From an uncultured Clostridia bacterium (GTDB lineage: Bacteria > Bacillota > Clostridia > Christensenellales > CAAEEZ01): 64,000 nucleotides of DNA. Positions within the stretch are counted from its first letter, which is position 1. Each line of letters opens with the position of its first letter. The notes beneath the pieces were generated by a model. That model was given only the letters and a program-made list of their open reading frames with translations. It had not been told where the DNA came from and did not search any database. Position numbers and translations under genes: made by a program. The stretch spans positions 1-64,000 of the forward strand of contig CAKRNA010000008.1 of the NCBI GenBank assembly GCA_934365195.1. The letters are read 5' to 3'. This document shows positions 14,978 through 23,459 of this stretch, piece by piece.

Positions 14978-15045
14978 AAAGGGTAATTTTTAACGAAATT
15001 ACCCTATTTTTTTGCAATTTTTCCTTGTTTTTCGCTCCCTTTTAT
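14969..15045. repeat. Right attachment-site repeat (att)
   Basis: Identical to bases 1-77, including the tRNA end and the GGGTAATTT/AAATTACCC terminator (14981-15004). Marks the right junction of the prophage. Confidence 0.92.
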
Positions 15046-15066
15046 AGCGTTTTACCGCTAAAAAAC

Positions 15067-15132
15067 CTAATTTTTTTGATTAGTGGTGTCAAAATCGGTG
15101 TCAATTTTGGTGTCAAAAAGCACATTTTTTGC
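15067..15132 (-). pseudogene. C-terminal remnant of a second integrase
   Basis: A 21-codon open stretch ending in TAG reads AKNVLFDTKIDTDFDTTNQ, collinear with the tail AKINAFFDTHFDTHFFEKAQ of the complete integrase at 116. The DNA carries three GGTGTCAAAA-like units. It lies in the same position relative to the 77-bp repeat as the live gene, so it is the left end of a second, decayed element in tandem. Confidence 0.6.
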
Positions 15133-15290
15133 TTATCTTTTTTTTATTTTTTTAATATTGAAGTTTTAAAAATGCTAGGATAATGCAAAACGCAACTAAT
15201 TACCCACCTAATAAAAAATACGATAACCATAATATCGTTACAAAAATCTAAAATATTTAATAAATAAAAAAACCGAAACAAGCCGTTTGC

Positions 15291-15575
15291 TTATTTCAGA
15301 TTTTTCACAAGTTGTAATAATGCTTTTTTATTTTCGTTTGAAAGCAGCCTTACTCTTCTTATAAGTTCGTCTTCGCCTTCCTCTTCGCTAAAAAACTCGG
15401 ATAAAGTAATCCCAAATGCACCGCAAATCGCTCTTAACGTGGAAATTTTAGGCTCGCTTTTCCTTGAATATAGATTATTTAGAGTGGACTGAGTAAGCCC
15501 GCTCTCCATAGCAAGATAATTTATGGACCAGCCTCTCTCTTTTCTTAATACTTCAATTTTTTCAAGTACTTCCAT
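15291..15575 (-). CDS. XRE repressor of the decayed tandem element
   Basis: 94 residues. An N-terminal helix-turn-helix (RGWSINYLAMESGLTQSTLNNLYSRK), then a short acidic middle EEEGEDELIRRVRLLS and a helical end; similar in layout to many small phage/ICE regulators. AGGGG upstream of the ATG. The region to its right carries AACT-N6-AGTT operators and a rightward promoter but no surviving target gene, so this looks like the regulator left behind by the element whose integrase tail is at 15067-15132. Confidence 0.8.
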   Translation of the reverse strand: MEVLEKIEVLRKERGWSINYLAMESGLTQSTLNNLYSRKSEPKISTLRAICGAFGITLSEFFSEEEGEDELIRRVRLLSNENKKALLQLVKNLK

Positions 15576-15605
15576 ATTTGCTTACCCCTTATGTTAATAT
15601 TTTAC

Positions 15606-15838
15606 AACTTAAATGAGTTAAATACATAACCCACAACTATTGACATATAAACTCTTTTGAGTTAGTATAATAATTGAAGTAACAATACTTTAATGGGGAA
15701 TAATTGAATAAATTTTAATACTTATGCTATGCGTAATTATTATGGTTTTTTTATCTTTTATTATCTAAAATCCTACAAAATTTCCTCATTTCCTCTCGAT
15801 TAAACCAAAAGTTTATCTATTCAACTAACAGTTGAGTT
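15606..15838 (+). promoter_or_regulatory. Operators AACT-N6-AGTT and orphan promoter
   Basis: Inverted repeats AACTTAAATGAGTT (15606-15619) and AACTCTTTTGAGTT (15650-15663), with a looser one at 15823-15838. TTGACA (15640-15645) with a -10 near 15663-15671 points right over the second site. The 337-base gap 15576-15912 holds no supported gene. Confidence 0.6.
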
Positions 15839-15912
15839 AATTACTACACTTTAATATTGTAAGAGTTTTTAAAAATTGTTATAATTATGTAAAAAACATA
15901 AGGAATTAAAAA

Positions 15913-16785
15913 ATGTACGGGGACAAAATATCACAATTAAGAAAAGAAGCAAATTTAACACAAGGTCAACTTGGTAATTTACTTAATGTAAGTGCTCAGG
16001 CAGTTTCAAAGTGGGAAAATAATTTATCAGAACCAGACCTTGCAACTGTAAAAAGGATTGCTAGTATATTTAATATATCTATTGATGAATTTCTAGATAT
16101 CAAAATAGATAGCAACGTAGATGAAGAGACAACCAGTGTACAACAAAATAAAGAAGTTAGTGATGCAATTGCAAATGCTGTTACGGAAATAAAAGAAGAT
16201 GTTATTGGGTATTGCACAAATTGTGGAACAAAGGTAACAAAAGACAATGTTGGAGTTACTAGTCCAAAAATTTTATGTAAAAAGTGTGCCGAAGAAGTAA
16301 GGCTAGAAGAAGATAAAAAAGAACGAGCAAAAGAGACGGCAAGACTAAATAAAAAGCAAGATTTAAGGACTAGAAAAAAGAAGAGCATTATTAAAGGTAG
16401 TATTGTAGCTGTATTAGTTTTTGTATTTGGTATGATGGTTACATTTGCAGATACTTCAGATGCCGCAGGTACAGTAGGCTTATTCTTTTTCTTCTTGTTT
16501 GTAACTTATGGAAGCTATGCTTTTACCGCAGAAATTGTTCTTGATAAAGGACCTATTGGCGATATATTATTATGGTTTGTTTCAAGGCCACTTCGTATGC
16601 CTGGTGTTATCTTTACACTTGATTTAAGTGGATTGTTTTTCTTGATATTTGTAAAACTAGGGCTTACAGTACTTAGTTTTATGTTAGGTGCATTATTGTT
16701 TTTAGTGGGAGTATTTGTAGGCTTAATTGTTGCACCATTTTCGTTCCCATTTACAATACATAAAGTTAATAAAGAATTAAAATAA
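15913..16785 (+). CDS. XRE HTH, zinc ribbon and membrane protein
   Basis: 290 residues. An XRE helix-turn-helix at about 5-60 (LTQGQLGNLLNVSAQAVSKWENNLSEP), a zinc ribbon YCTNCGTK...LCKKCAEE at about 99-128, a charged helix, then about four hydrophobic segments from about 155 onward (for example IVAVLVFVFGMMVTFA). A membrane-tethered DNA-binding protein of a kind common in Clostridia; it may sense something at the membrane. It lies 26 bp before the lipoprotein gene at 16812 in the same direction, so the two are probably co-transcribed. Lower GC than the prophage and A-rich codon use. Confidence 0.75.
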   Translation: MYGDKISQLRKEANLTQGQLGNLLNVSAQAVSKWENNLSEPDLATVKRIASIFNISIDEFLDIKIDSNVDEETTSVQQNKEVSDAIANAVTEIKEDVIGYCTNCGTKVTKDNVGVTSPKILCKKCAEEVRLEEDKKERAKETARLNKKQDLRTRKKKSIIKGSIVAVLVFVFGMMVTFADTSDAAGTVGLFFFFLFVTYGSYAFTAEIVLDKGPIGDILLWFVSRPLRMPGVIFTLDLSGLFFLIFVKLGLTVLSFMLGALLFLVGVFVGLIVAPFSFPFTIHKVNKELK

Positions 16786-16811
16786 TATTAAAAAAACAAA
16801 AGGGGGAAAAA

Positions 16812-19289
16812 ATGAAAAAGAAAAGATTGCTAATGTTACTTACTGCAATTCTTGTTATTGCTTTGACATTTACACTTGTAGCCTGTGGCGGTGATAAGGG
16901 AAACGATACACCAACTAAACCTGGCACAAGTCAAGATACCGGTGGTAGCACAGAGCCAGAATTAAAGGACTTAACAGGTTTTACATTTCCAAGCAAAACA
17001 GTAGATTATGATGGACACGAACAAAAAGTTGAAGTTGTTGGGGAATTGAATGGTGCAACCGTAACTTATACTAATAATAAGGCTACAAATGCAGGTACAT
17101 ATAATGCTAAAGCCGTAATATCTAAGGCTGGATATAAGGATTTAACATTAAATACAACCTTAACCATTAACAAAATTAATATGTCTGATAATATTGTATT
17201 TAAAAATAGGACTTTTGAATACGATGCAACTGCACATAAAATAACTATTGAAGGTACAATACCTCAAGGTGCATCAGTTGTATATACTGGTGGTGAAGAT
17301 GGTAAAAATGGTGCTACTAATGTAGGTGTATACGAGATTACTGCAACTGTTACATCAAACAACTATAATACAAAAGTATTAAAAGCTAATTTGAAAATCA
17401 ACTCAACAGAGGAAGATTTAAATGTCGTTTTATATAAGGATATGTTGTTCTTCCAAAATCCATTACATAACAACTATTTCTATGGATATGATAATGCAAA
17501 TGTTTCATTTGTAAGCTATGATTCTCCAGTTTCATTTGCTATGGCTAATGAAAAGATGTATTTCTTTAGTAAAGGATTACTTTCAACAAGTATTTGTTCG
17601 TTTGATGCATTGGGTGGTAATAAAGTAACTAGTTTGTTAGAAGTAAACGGCGAAAACCTTGTAACAGATGGAATAAATCTATACTATGTAAACAATAGCT
17701 TATTTAATGCAGAGGCTAATGGTATTTATAAGATAGCAATAGCAGACTTGGAAAACGAGAGTATTGACCCGATTCCAACAAAATTAACTAGTGTTAAAGC
17801 TGATTATTTAGCATACAACAATGGTTATATTTATTTTGCAAATAAAAAAGATGGCAATAAACTTTATAGAATAGCTACTACAGCTAACAACGGTATAAGC
17901 ACAAAAGTATACGATTATAAGGTTTCAGAGTTAATTGCATATGGCAATAAATTATACTTTAATAGACACAGCAACTTAACTGCAGCAATTTACAGTATTG
18001 ATTTAACTTCTAATCCAGCATTGCCAGTTGTAGATAATAACAGTATCGTAAAGAAAATCACAGCATCAAAAGGTAAAAACCTAACAGTCATAAATGATTA
18101 TCTATTCTTTATGAATATTGATATGGCTACAACAACAATATTTGGGGATGGCATTTATAAAGCGAAATTAGATGGTAGTGCAAATGCAGAAAAAGTTATA
18201 GATGGTTCAGAAAATAAAGTGTATGCATTTACTGGTGATAATATGTATTTATATTATTACAAACAAAATGATAAGCACTTATATTCTTATGACTTAATAA
18301 CAGGTAAAGAAAAAGATTGTATGGCAGGTTTTACACCACCAGAAGTAAAAGAAGTTATAACAACATATTATGAAAAAACTTTAGTTCATAATGGCGAAAT
18401 GTATTATATCAATATGAAAGATGGTGGTAAACTTTATAAATACAATTTTGAAAACGGTAATGAATTTAGAATAACAGGTCTTCAAGTTGCAGATTTTGCA
18501 ATCAATGGCGATTATCTATACTTTGCATCAGTTAGATTTATGACTAATTTTGATTTATACAGAATTAACTTAATTAATGGTGAAATGGATAGAATTTCTA
18601 CAGATAAATGTTACTATTTAACATTTGATAATGATTGGATTTACTACTTAAACTTTAGTGGTAAAAACACATTAAATAAAATGAAACTTGATGGAACAAA
18701 AAATACTGTACTTTATCAAGAAAAGAAAGTAGCAGATAGACCTATTACACTAAAAGATGGTAAAATTTATTTTGTAAATGACCCATCAGTAGGCTACAAA
18801 AAGATGTTAACATACGATACTAAAAATGGTACAGTGCAAGAAGTTAATAAAGATACTTGTTCACCACTTGAATACATAATTGTTGGCAATAAGCTTATCG
18901 TAGTTAATGCACAAAAGAGCAATACTTTAGAGATTAGAGATTTAACAACAAACGCTATTCTAAATACAGTAAAACTAGGTGTTGATGATGCAAGAAGCCT
19001 TATGGTAGTAGGTAATGACTTATATTTCTATCGTAATGTAGCAGCAGGTAGTTCATCTAAAGGTTTATATAAACTAGATTTAACAAATAATAGTGCAACA
19101 CCAGTATTGGTTGACGATATGGTTAGAGATGGTAAAACATACTATGTATCTAATGCTCAAATGGTTGACGGTAAATTGTACTTTATGAACGAATGGCAAG
19201 TATTAAATTCAGTTCCAGAACCAACATTTAGTACAGGCAATCTATGTTCGTATGACTTTACCACAAAACAAATAGAAGTATTAAACTAA
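16812..19289 (+). CDS. Surface lipoprotein, MBG repeats and propeller
   Basis: 825 residues. A lipoprotein signal peptide with lipobox LVAC (Cys25), then a Gly/Thr/Pro linker. Two MBG-type Ig domains follow (about 55-120 and 125-195: VDYDGHEQKV...TNAGTYNAKAVIS and FEYDATAHKI...TNVGVYEITATV). The long C-terminal part repeats the pattern LYFxN...YRID/YKxD...L, typical of a DUF5050-like beta-propeller of six or more blades. AGGGGG upstream. It is anchored in the outer leaflet of the membrane. The role may be carbohydrate or protein binding; unknown. Confidence 0.78.
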   Translation: MKKKRLLMLLTAILVIALTFTLVACGGDKGNDTPTKPGTSQDTGGSTEPELKDLTGFTFPSKTVDYDGHEQKVEVVGELNGATVTYTNNKATNAGTYNAKAVISKAGYKDLTLNTTLTINKINMSDNIVFKNRTFEYDATAHKITIEGTIPQGASVVYTGGEDGKNGATNVGVYEITATVTSNNYNTKVLKANLKINSTEEDLNVVLYKDMLFFQNPLHNNYFYGYDNANVSFVSYDSPVSFAMANEKMYFFSKGLLSTSICSFDALGGNKVTSLLEVNGENLVTDGINLYYVNNSLFNAEANGIYKIAIADLENESIDPIPTKLTSVKADYLAYNNGYIYFANKKDGNKLYRIATTANNGISTKVYDYKVSELIAYGNKLYFNRHSNLTAAIYSIDLTSNPALPVVDNNSIVKKITASKGKNLTVINDYLFFMNIDMATTTIFGDGIYKAKLDGSANAEKVIDGSENKVYAFTGDNMYLYYYKQNDKHLYSYDLITGKEKDCMAGFTPPEVKEVITTYYEKTLVHNGEMYYINMKDGGKLYKYNFENGNEFRITGLQVADFAINGDYLYFASVRFMTNFDLYRINLINGEMDRISTDKCYYLTFDNDWIYYLNFSGKNTLNKMKLDGTKNTVLYQEKKVADRPITLKDGKIYFVNDPSVGYKKMLTYDTKNGTVQEVNKDTCSPLEYIIVGNKLIVVNAQKSNTLEIRDLTTNAILNTVKLGVDDARSLMVVGNDLYFYRNVAAGSSSKGLYKLDLTNNSATPVLVDDMVRDGKTYYVSNAQMVDGKLYFMNEWQVLNSVPEPTFSTGNLCSYDFTTKQIEVLN

Positions 19290-19320
19290 ATTATTAGTTA
19301 ACAAAAACCACTAATTTTAA

Positions 19321-19550
19321 AGTGCACCCCAGAAGTTAGACAAAAATATAAAACTTTTGGAGGTGCATTTTTAATGGCAAAAAAAGAACAAGCGTTTAGA
19401 AAATACTCGCCTGAGTTTAAGTTATCTGTTATACCGGATATGCGCGAAAATTTTACAAAAAGGGAAAATTATATAAAAATAACTAAATTGATAAGTAGAA
19501 ATGTAAGCACAATACCCCCACACATAACAGTATATTTTCCAATAATATAA
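19321..19550 (+). mobile_element. Truncated IS3-family (IS150-like) left end
   Basis: The end sequence GTGCACCCCAGAAGTTAGAC resembles IS3/IS150-type terminal repeats. It is followed at 19374 by a frame beginning MAKKEQAFRKYSPEFKLSVI, the usual start of an IS3 OrfA. After about 25 codons the frame runs into unrelated sequence and ends at 19550. No OrfB or right end is present. Confidence 0.65.
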
Positions 19551-19583
19551 ATACAATTCGCTAATTATATAAACGCAAATCCC

Positions 19584-19612
19584 TTGCTAAATCGCCACCG
19601 TTGTGCTATAAT
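19584..19612 (+). promoter_or_regulatory. Promoter of the split tRNA-Arg gene
   Basis: TTGCTA (19584-19589), 17-bp spacer, TATAAT (19607-19612), about 23 bases before the expected start of the tRNA 5' half. The promoter survives although the gene it served is interrupted. Confidence 0.65.
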
Positions 19613-19641
19613 TACCATTGCTAAAACTTAATACCGCTTGC

Positions 19642-19679
19642 GCTTCCGTAGTTAAATGGATATAACAGCCCCCTCCTAA
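19642..19679 (+). pseudogene. 5' half of host tRNA-Arg(CCT), interrupted
   Basis: Acceptor 5' strand GCTTCCG, D arm GTTAAATGGATATAAC, anticodon stem GCCCC and loop CTCCTAA (19673-19679). The sequence after the loop has no T arm or acceptor strand. All pairing partners are found at 32801-32844: GCTTCCG with CGGGAGT (two G-T pairs) and GCCCC with GGGGC (perfect). The host gene was therefore cut in its anticodon loop. Confidence 0.85.
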
Positions 19680-19785
19680 GGGTTTGCTATTCCTAATATG
19701 AACCCTTGAAAACGGGGCAAAACTATGCAAAAACCGCTCAAAATCGTGCATTTTGGCGATATGGCAGACGGCTAAAATAAAATTT

Positions 19786-19804
19786 GGTGACCTAAATGGT
19801 GACC
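19786..19804. repeat. Arm-type repeats, left end of tRNA-Arg element
   Basis: GGTGACC at 19786-19792 and 19798-19804. The 13-mer AAATTTGGTGACC (19780-19792) recurs at 32643-32655 near the right end. Probable integrase-binding sites. Confidence 0.6.
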
Positions 19805-19861
19805 ACGGCGAAAAAAGTTCGCCAAAGTGGGTATTGCTATATCCTGTAAAATTTAATATAT

Positions 19862-19936
19862 CTTTCCGTAGTTAAATGGATATAACGGCGCCCTCCTAAG
19901 GCGCAATTTCGGGTTCGACTCCCGGCGGGAAGACCA
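19862..19936 (+). tRNA. tRNA-Arg(CCT) carried by the integrative element
   Basis: A full cloverleaf: CTTTCCG/CGGGAAG acceptor, D arm, anticodon stem GCGCC/GGCGC around CTCCTAA (anticodon CCT, reads AGG), T arm around TTCGACT and an encoded CCA. Its 5' half closely resembles the interrupted host gene at 19642, but the anticodon stem and the 3' half differ. It lies inside the element and can replace the tRNA the element destroyed. Confidence 0.92.
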
Positions 19937-19941
19937 AAGAA

Positions 19942-19961
19942 ACGACCGATTTCTCGGTCGT
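19942..19961 (+). terminator. tRNA-Arg terminator
   Basis: ACGACCGA-TTTC-TCGGTCGT followed by T residues, six bases after the tRNA CCA. The rest of the gap to 20232 shows no supported gene or clear structure. Confidence 0.85.
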
Positions 19962-20232
19962 TTTTGCATTGTAGTGCGTTATTTATTCTTTCTTAAATTC
20001 TGTCAGCATACGTAGATGCGCTTGCCTATAGTATTTTCTAAAGGTAGCCCACGGTAGGCTTGTATCCTGGGAGAAGGCGATTATCACGCCTATCAGTTCG
20101 CCTTAGTCCTTCGCCTCTGTAATTACCTTTTCATAATCCATTTTATTTACACTGTTTGCTCCCTATCTTTGATAAATATACAATACAGCAAATGAAAATT
20201 TAAGTCCAATAAAACCCGCCAAAAACCCAAAG

Positions 20233-20260
20233 AAAAACGACCGAATCATCGGTCGTTTTT
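20233..20260. terminator. Terminator of the defence operon
   Basis: Twelve-bp perfect stem AAAAACGACCGA/TCGGTCGTTTTT with loop ATCA, immediately after the stop codon of the leftward ATPase gene. The stem sequence is nearly the same as in the tRNA-Arg terminator 290 bp away. Confidence 0.88.
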
Positions 20261-20262
20261 AC

Positions 20263-22587
20263 TTATACCTTTTGGAGTATTGTGTATAAATCAATTATAC
20301 TGTTTCTTTTTTGTTCTTCTTCGTCATTGTCAAATTGGTGCGCTGGGGAGTTGTATTCTTCTCTCTTAAGGTCAAGTTCCTTAAATAAATCTAATCCAAG
20401 GCAACCTGTATCTTTTAGCCAATTTAACAACTCGTGAAGTTGGGTGTAATTAAAATTCGCAGTTCTTATTTCATATGCAAAATGGTATTCTAAATGTTTT
20501 TGCATTAAAGTACGCGCATCCACTTCATTATAAGAGTGAGAAGTGCCATCCATGAAAGTAACCATAGAATGAATTGCTGATTGGTAATCGTCCATCAACA
20601 AAGGTTCATTTTTGGGATCGATTTTTTTCAAATCATTTGTTGTCGGACCGTGGGTTATTTTTATTAAGGTAGGATTATCGTGATATGTTAATTGAACTGC
20701 TTTTTTATAGAAGTTTTGATAGTGAGTTGTAATAATTATTTGAGCAACGGAATCCTTTAATTTTTTTACTTCATTGATGAAAATATTCATTCTATCAATA
20801 TCAAAACTTGTGATAGGGTCATCTAAAAAAATAATTGTTTCACCCGATGCTGTTCTTTTTATTTTGGTGAAAAATATTGCTAATGCCAACGCTCGCCTAT
20901 CCGATTCGCTTAATACAAATTGTATTTTATCTTTCGGTACTAACTCGCCTCTAAAATAAACATCAAGTGAGTAGGTTTTGTTTGTTCCTTTGGTGGTAAT
21001 AACCTTTTCGATTTTATAATTCCTACTACCAAATTTTTCGAAATAAGCATTAATATCATCATAGAATTCGGTTAAGTAGGATTCTTGTTCTTTGTCAAAA
21101 TCTTGCTTTTTTTGCTTAGACTGATTTGCTATATCAGTAATTTGTTTTTTTAGTAAAACAAATTGTTGAATTTTATCGTTAAGCAAATTACGCTGGACAA
21201 TGATAAATAATCGGTTGTATTCATTCTCTAGTTCAATTATGTGTTTATTTATTGAATCTGCTGTTAGGTTGGCAATGTATGCGCCCGCTAATGTATTAAA
21301 TTCCTGTAATAGGGTGTTATATTGTTTTATATTTTCGTTATATGCTTTAATGGTGTTGTAAAAACTTTGCAAATCAAATGCTTCAATCGAAGTATAAAAG
21401 TTGTCAAATTTATTTTTAATTTTTACTTCCATTGTTTCGATTAGTGTTTTAAGGCTCTTTTCGCAATTTTCATAATTAGATATAAGAATTTCTCTTGCGT
21501 CAAGCAATGAATGGTATAAAGTTGAAACCTTTTCATCGAAAACCTTTGAATTAATTGTCGCAATTAAATCTTCATTTTGTATTAATTTTGTTGGATTAAT
21601 ATTTAATTTTGTTGGAAACTTAATTTTATTGAGTGATAATACCTTTTGGGTATATTCTTGTATTTCCTTGCTAAAAAATTCAATAAAAACATCGATGCTT
21701 TCATTTCCAGTTAAGGAGGTACCACAAAAAGGACAATGTTCGTCAACAATCCATTGTGTTCCTTGTAAAATCCAATTGTCTATTGCAACTGAATCTGATG
21801 AATTTATATAAGTGTTTTTATGATTATTATATAATTCAATTAAATCTTGTTTTTGAAAAGAATATGCACTGGCTAGTATTTTATTTATATCATTAATTAC
21901 GGAAAATATATTTATATCAATGGGAAGCAAAGCAGTTGGGAATGCTAAATTTTTAATAGCAGAAATATTTTTCAAGTTTTTTGTTTCTTCTTGTATTGTC
22001 GTTTTTATTCCCAATAACGCAACATCTTCATCGTGAATATCTGCTTGATATGGCGCTTTTATAAAGTCTTTCAATGGAAGTTTTTTTTCGATTGCACGTT
22101 CAATATCTTCGGTAAGGGAATCATATTTACGAGTAAGCTCATTTTTTTGTTCGTTTAATGCCAATAATTCTCTTGATAAATTTACGCTTTTCTCACCAAT
22201 AATAAAGCGAGTAAAGTTTTCTTTATTTTTATGCTCTATTGCATTATTTGTAAATACATTATCAAAAACAAAAGCGGTATCAAAAACCTCTATATTTGAC
22301 ATGTCGCCCAACCCTGGGTCTATACACCACAAACCTCTTTGAAATTTTGCATTTTTACCATTTGAAAAATTGAATGATACAGTCGGTTGTTCAGTCTGTC
22401 CAACAGTTTTTCTTTGAGTAATATAAATGGGGTCGTTATTCTTAAGCGATTTAATGACGTCACATATAGTTGTTTTTCCTTGTGAATTTGGTCCATACAT
22501 CAGTACTAGTTTTGATAATTCAATTGACGCCGGGCGAGAACTTAAAAATGTCCCAATGTTTTTTATCTCTTGTATCCTACTAATCAT
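20263..22587 (-). CDS. Zinc-hook SMC-like ATPase, AAA_13/RloC-like
   Basis: 774 residues. Walker A GPNSQGKTT (32-40), long coiled coils interrupted by a CPFC zinc-hook-like motif (285-288), ABC signature LSESDRRALALA (about 559-570), Walker B TIIFLDDP (584-591), switch His622 (TTHYQNF), then a 140-residue C-terminal domain. This is the Rad50-like layout of defence ATPases such as RloC, PrrC and Septu PtuA. I cannot identify the catalytic Arg-Glu-His set of the anticodon nucleases with confidence. It is the last gene of the operon, 16 bp after the HNH nuclease (gene end 22604), which is the most likely effector partner. Start supported by GAGGAAGAG. Confidence 0.82.
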   Translation of the reverse strand: MISRIQEIKNIGTFLSSRPASIELSKLVLMYGPNSQGKTTICDVIKSLKNNDPIYITQRKTVGQTEQPTVSFNFSNGKNAKFQRGLWCIDPGLGDMSNIEVFDTAFVFDNVFTNNAIEHKNKENFTRFIIGEKSVNLSRELLALNEQKNELTRKYDSLTEDIERAIEKKLPLKDFIKAPYQADIHDEDVALLGIKTTIQEETKNLKNISAIKNLAFPTALLPIDINIFSVINDINKILASAYSFQKQDLIELYNNHKNTYINSSDSVAIDNWILQGTQWIVDEHCPFCGTSLTGNESIDVFIEFFSKEIQEYTQKVLSLNKIKFPTKLNINPTKLIQNEDLIATINSKVFDEKVSTLYHSLLDAREILISNYENCEKSLKTLIETMEVKIKNKFDNFYTSIEAFDLQSFYNTIKAYNENIKQYNTLLQEFNTLAGAYIANLTADSINKHIIELENEYNRLFIIVQRNLLNDKIQQFVLLKKQITDIANQSKQKKQDFDKEQESYLTEFYDDINAYFEKFGSRNYKIEKVITTKGTNKTYSLDVYFRGELVPKDKIQFVLSESDRRALALAIFFTKIKRTASGETIIFLDDPITSFDIDRMNIFINEVKKLKDSVAQIIITTHYQNFYKKAVQLTYHDNPTLIKITHGPTTNDLKKIDPKNEPLLMDDYQSAIHSMVTFMDGTSHSYNEVDARTLMQKHLEYHFAYEIRTANFNYTQLHELLNWLKDTGCLGLDLFKELDLKREEYNSPAHQFDNDEEEQKRNSIIDLYTILQKV

Positions 22588-22603
22588 GCTCTTCCTCGTT
22601 TTT

Positions 22604-23341
22604 TTATAAATGTATGTTGTACATCAGCCTGTCTTCACGGCCATTATCGTATAAAAAGGCTTTTTGGTCGTAATTAAAGACTGGCTTTGCTTTATGTATT
22701 ATACGGTGATGGTCTGGACAGACAATCATCACGTTTTTCGCGTCGTTGTTTGCTGTGAGGGAGATGGGTTGAATGTGATGTGCTTCACTTACGTCAACGC
22801 CATACATTTCAATTGCTCGTGCTCCACATATTTGGCAACGGTATTCATACAACCCTTTAAGCGATTGTTGAATTTTAGGGTCGAATACGCGGTTCTTGGA
22901 TTCTTTTATCGTCTTAATAATATGAGCCGTGCTGTCCTTACCGTTTATTATTGCCTCTAATTCGTCTTCGGAGCACCCGTGAATAATTTTCCGCGCTTGC
23001 TGTCTTTCGTGCTCCTCAATGGTTATTTCTTCGTTATCGGCTAAAATAGACTGAACAATTTTAGTTAACTCTTCAAAAGTGTAATGTTTTAAGCCGTTGT
23101 GAAAGGTTTCAACTACGGCGTTAGGCATCCTTTTATTGAAACCAACGCGGTGGCTACCTGTTAATGGGTCAAACTCATCACGACGGAGTTTTAGGTAATG
23201 ATTATCTTTGCCAAATTTTAAGGATAAATCGCTAAAAGCCTCGGTTAACGTAGAATAACCAAGCGCTTTCATTGCATCCCTATCAAATTTTGAAAAATAA
23301 TACGCCATTATCGTGGCTTTTCTATTATTGTCGGTAAGCAC
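22604..23341 (-). CDS. HNH endonuclease
   Basis: 245 residues from a GTG at 23341 (AAAGGAG seven bases upstream; a later ATG has no ribosome-binding site). The C-terminal HNH domain has C169-x2-C172, then SEAHHIQPIS (H188-H189), N203 and CPDHHRIIH (C208, H211-H212), giving a zinc-bound beta-beta-alpha metal nuclease. The N-terminal 160 residues are helical and unrecognised and may recognise DNA or the ATPase. It lies between methyltransferase 1 and the zinc-hook ATPase. It could be a second restriction enzyme or, with the ATPase, a Septu-like nuclease-ATPase pair in reversed gene order. Confidence 0.85.
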   Translation of the reverse strand: MLTDNNRKATIMAYYFSKFDRDAMKALGYSTLTEAFSDLSLKFGKDNHYLKLRRDEFDPLTGSHRVGFNKRMPNAVVETFHNGLKHYTFEELTKIVQSILADNEEITIEEHERQQARKIIHGCSEDELEAIINGKDSTAHIIKTIKESKNRVFDPKIQQSLKGLYEYRCQICGARAIEMYGVDVSEAHHIQPISLTANNDAKNVMIVCPDHHRIIHKAKPVFNYDQKAFLYDNGREDRLMYNIHL

Positions 23342-23459
23342 AACCTTTCTCCTTTGTTATTCGTGTTTTACTTGGATTTCGTTATAGTCATACCTGTTTT
23401 GTTTGTGGTCAATAGTTTGGTTGTTTTCCAATATTTAAGCCAGTATTTCTTTTATAAGT

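Larger units (their letters stand above)
1..15045. mobile_element. Inovirus-like prophage integrated in tRNA-Asn
   Basis: A perfect 77-bp direct repeat brackets this segment. The right copy is preceded by a tRNA-Asn 3' half (14933-14977), so the element sits in a tRNA-Asn gene whose intact copy should lie just left of the window. Inside are a tyrosine integrase next to the left end, two repressors with operators, an initiator gene with iterons, many very small genes, membrane/secreted proteins and a Zot/pI-like ATPase as the last gene. This is the gene content expected of an integrated filamentous phage, although about 15 kb is large for one. No relaxase, type IV secretion genes, terminase, portal or tail genes are seen. 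The boundaries are seen directly; the inovirus assignment rests mainly on the Zot-like ATPase and is inference. Confidence 0.75.

Noticed and set aside
1..15045. Prophage read as an integrative conjugative element
   Set aside because: No relaxase, coupling protein or VirB4-type ATPase was found; the single P-loop membrane protein fits Zot/pI better.
15646..15671. TATAAT at 15666-15671 as the exact -10 of the orphan promoter
   Set aside because: It is 20 bp from the TTGACA at 15640, too far for a standard promoter; a weaker -10 around 15663 is as likely, so only an approximate promoter is given.
19642..19936. The two tRNA-Arg-like sequences as a simple direct-repeat att pair
   Set aside because: Only the 5' halves are alike. 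The first copy's true 3' partner, by base pairing, is at 32801-32844, so the second copy is a separate complete gene inside the element.
20263..22587. Assignment of the ATPase as a PrrC/RloC anticodon nuclease
   Set aside because: The zinc hook and ATPase motifs fit, but the Arg-Glu-His nuclease set cannot be placed convincingly in the C-terminal domain; left as an ATPase of that general type.
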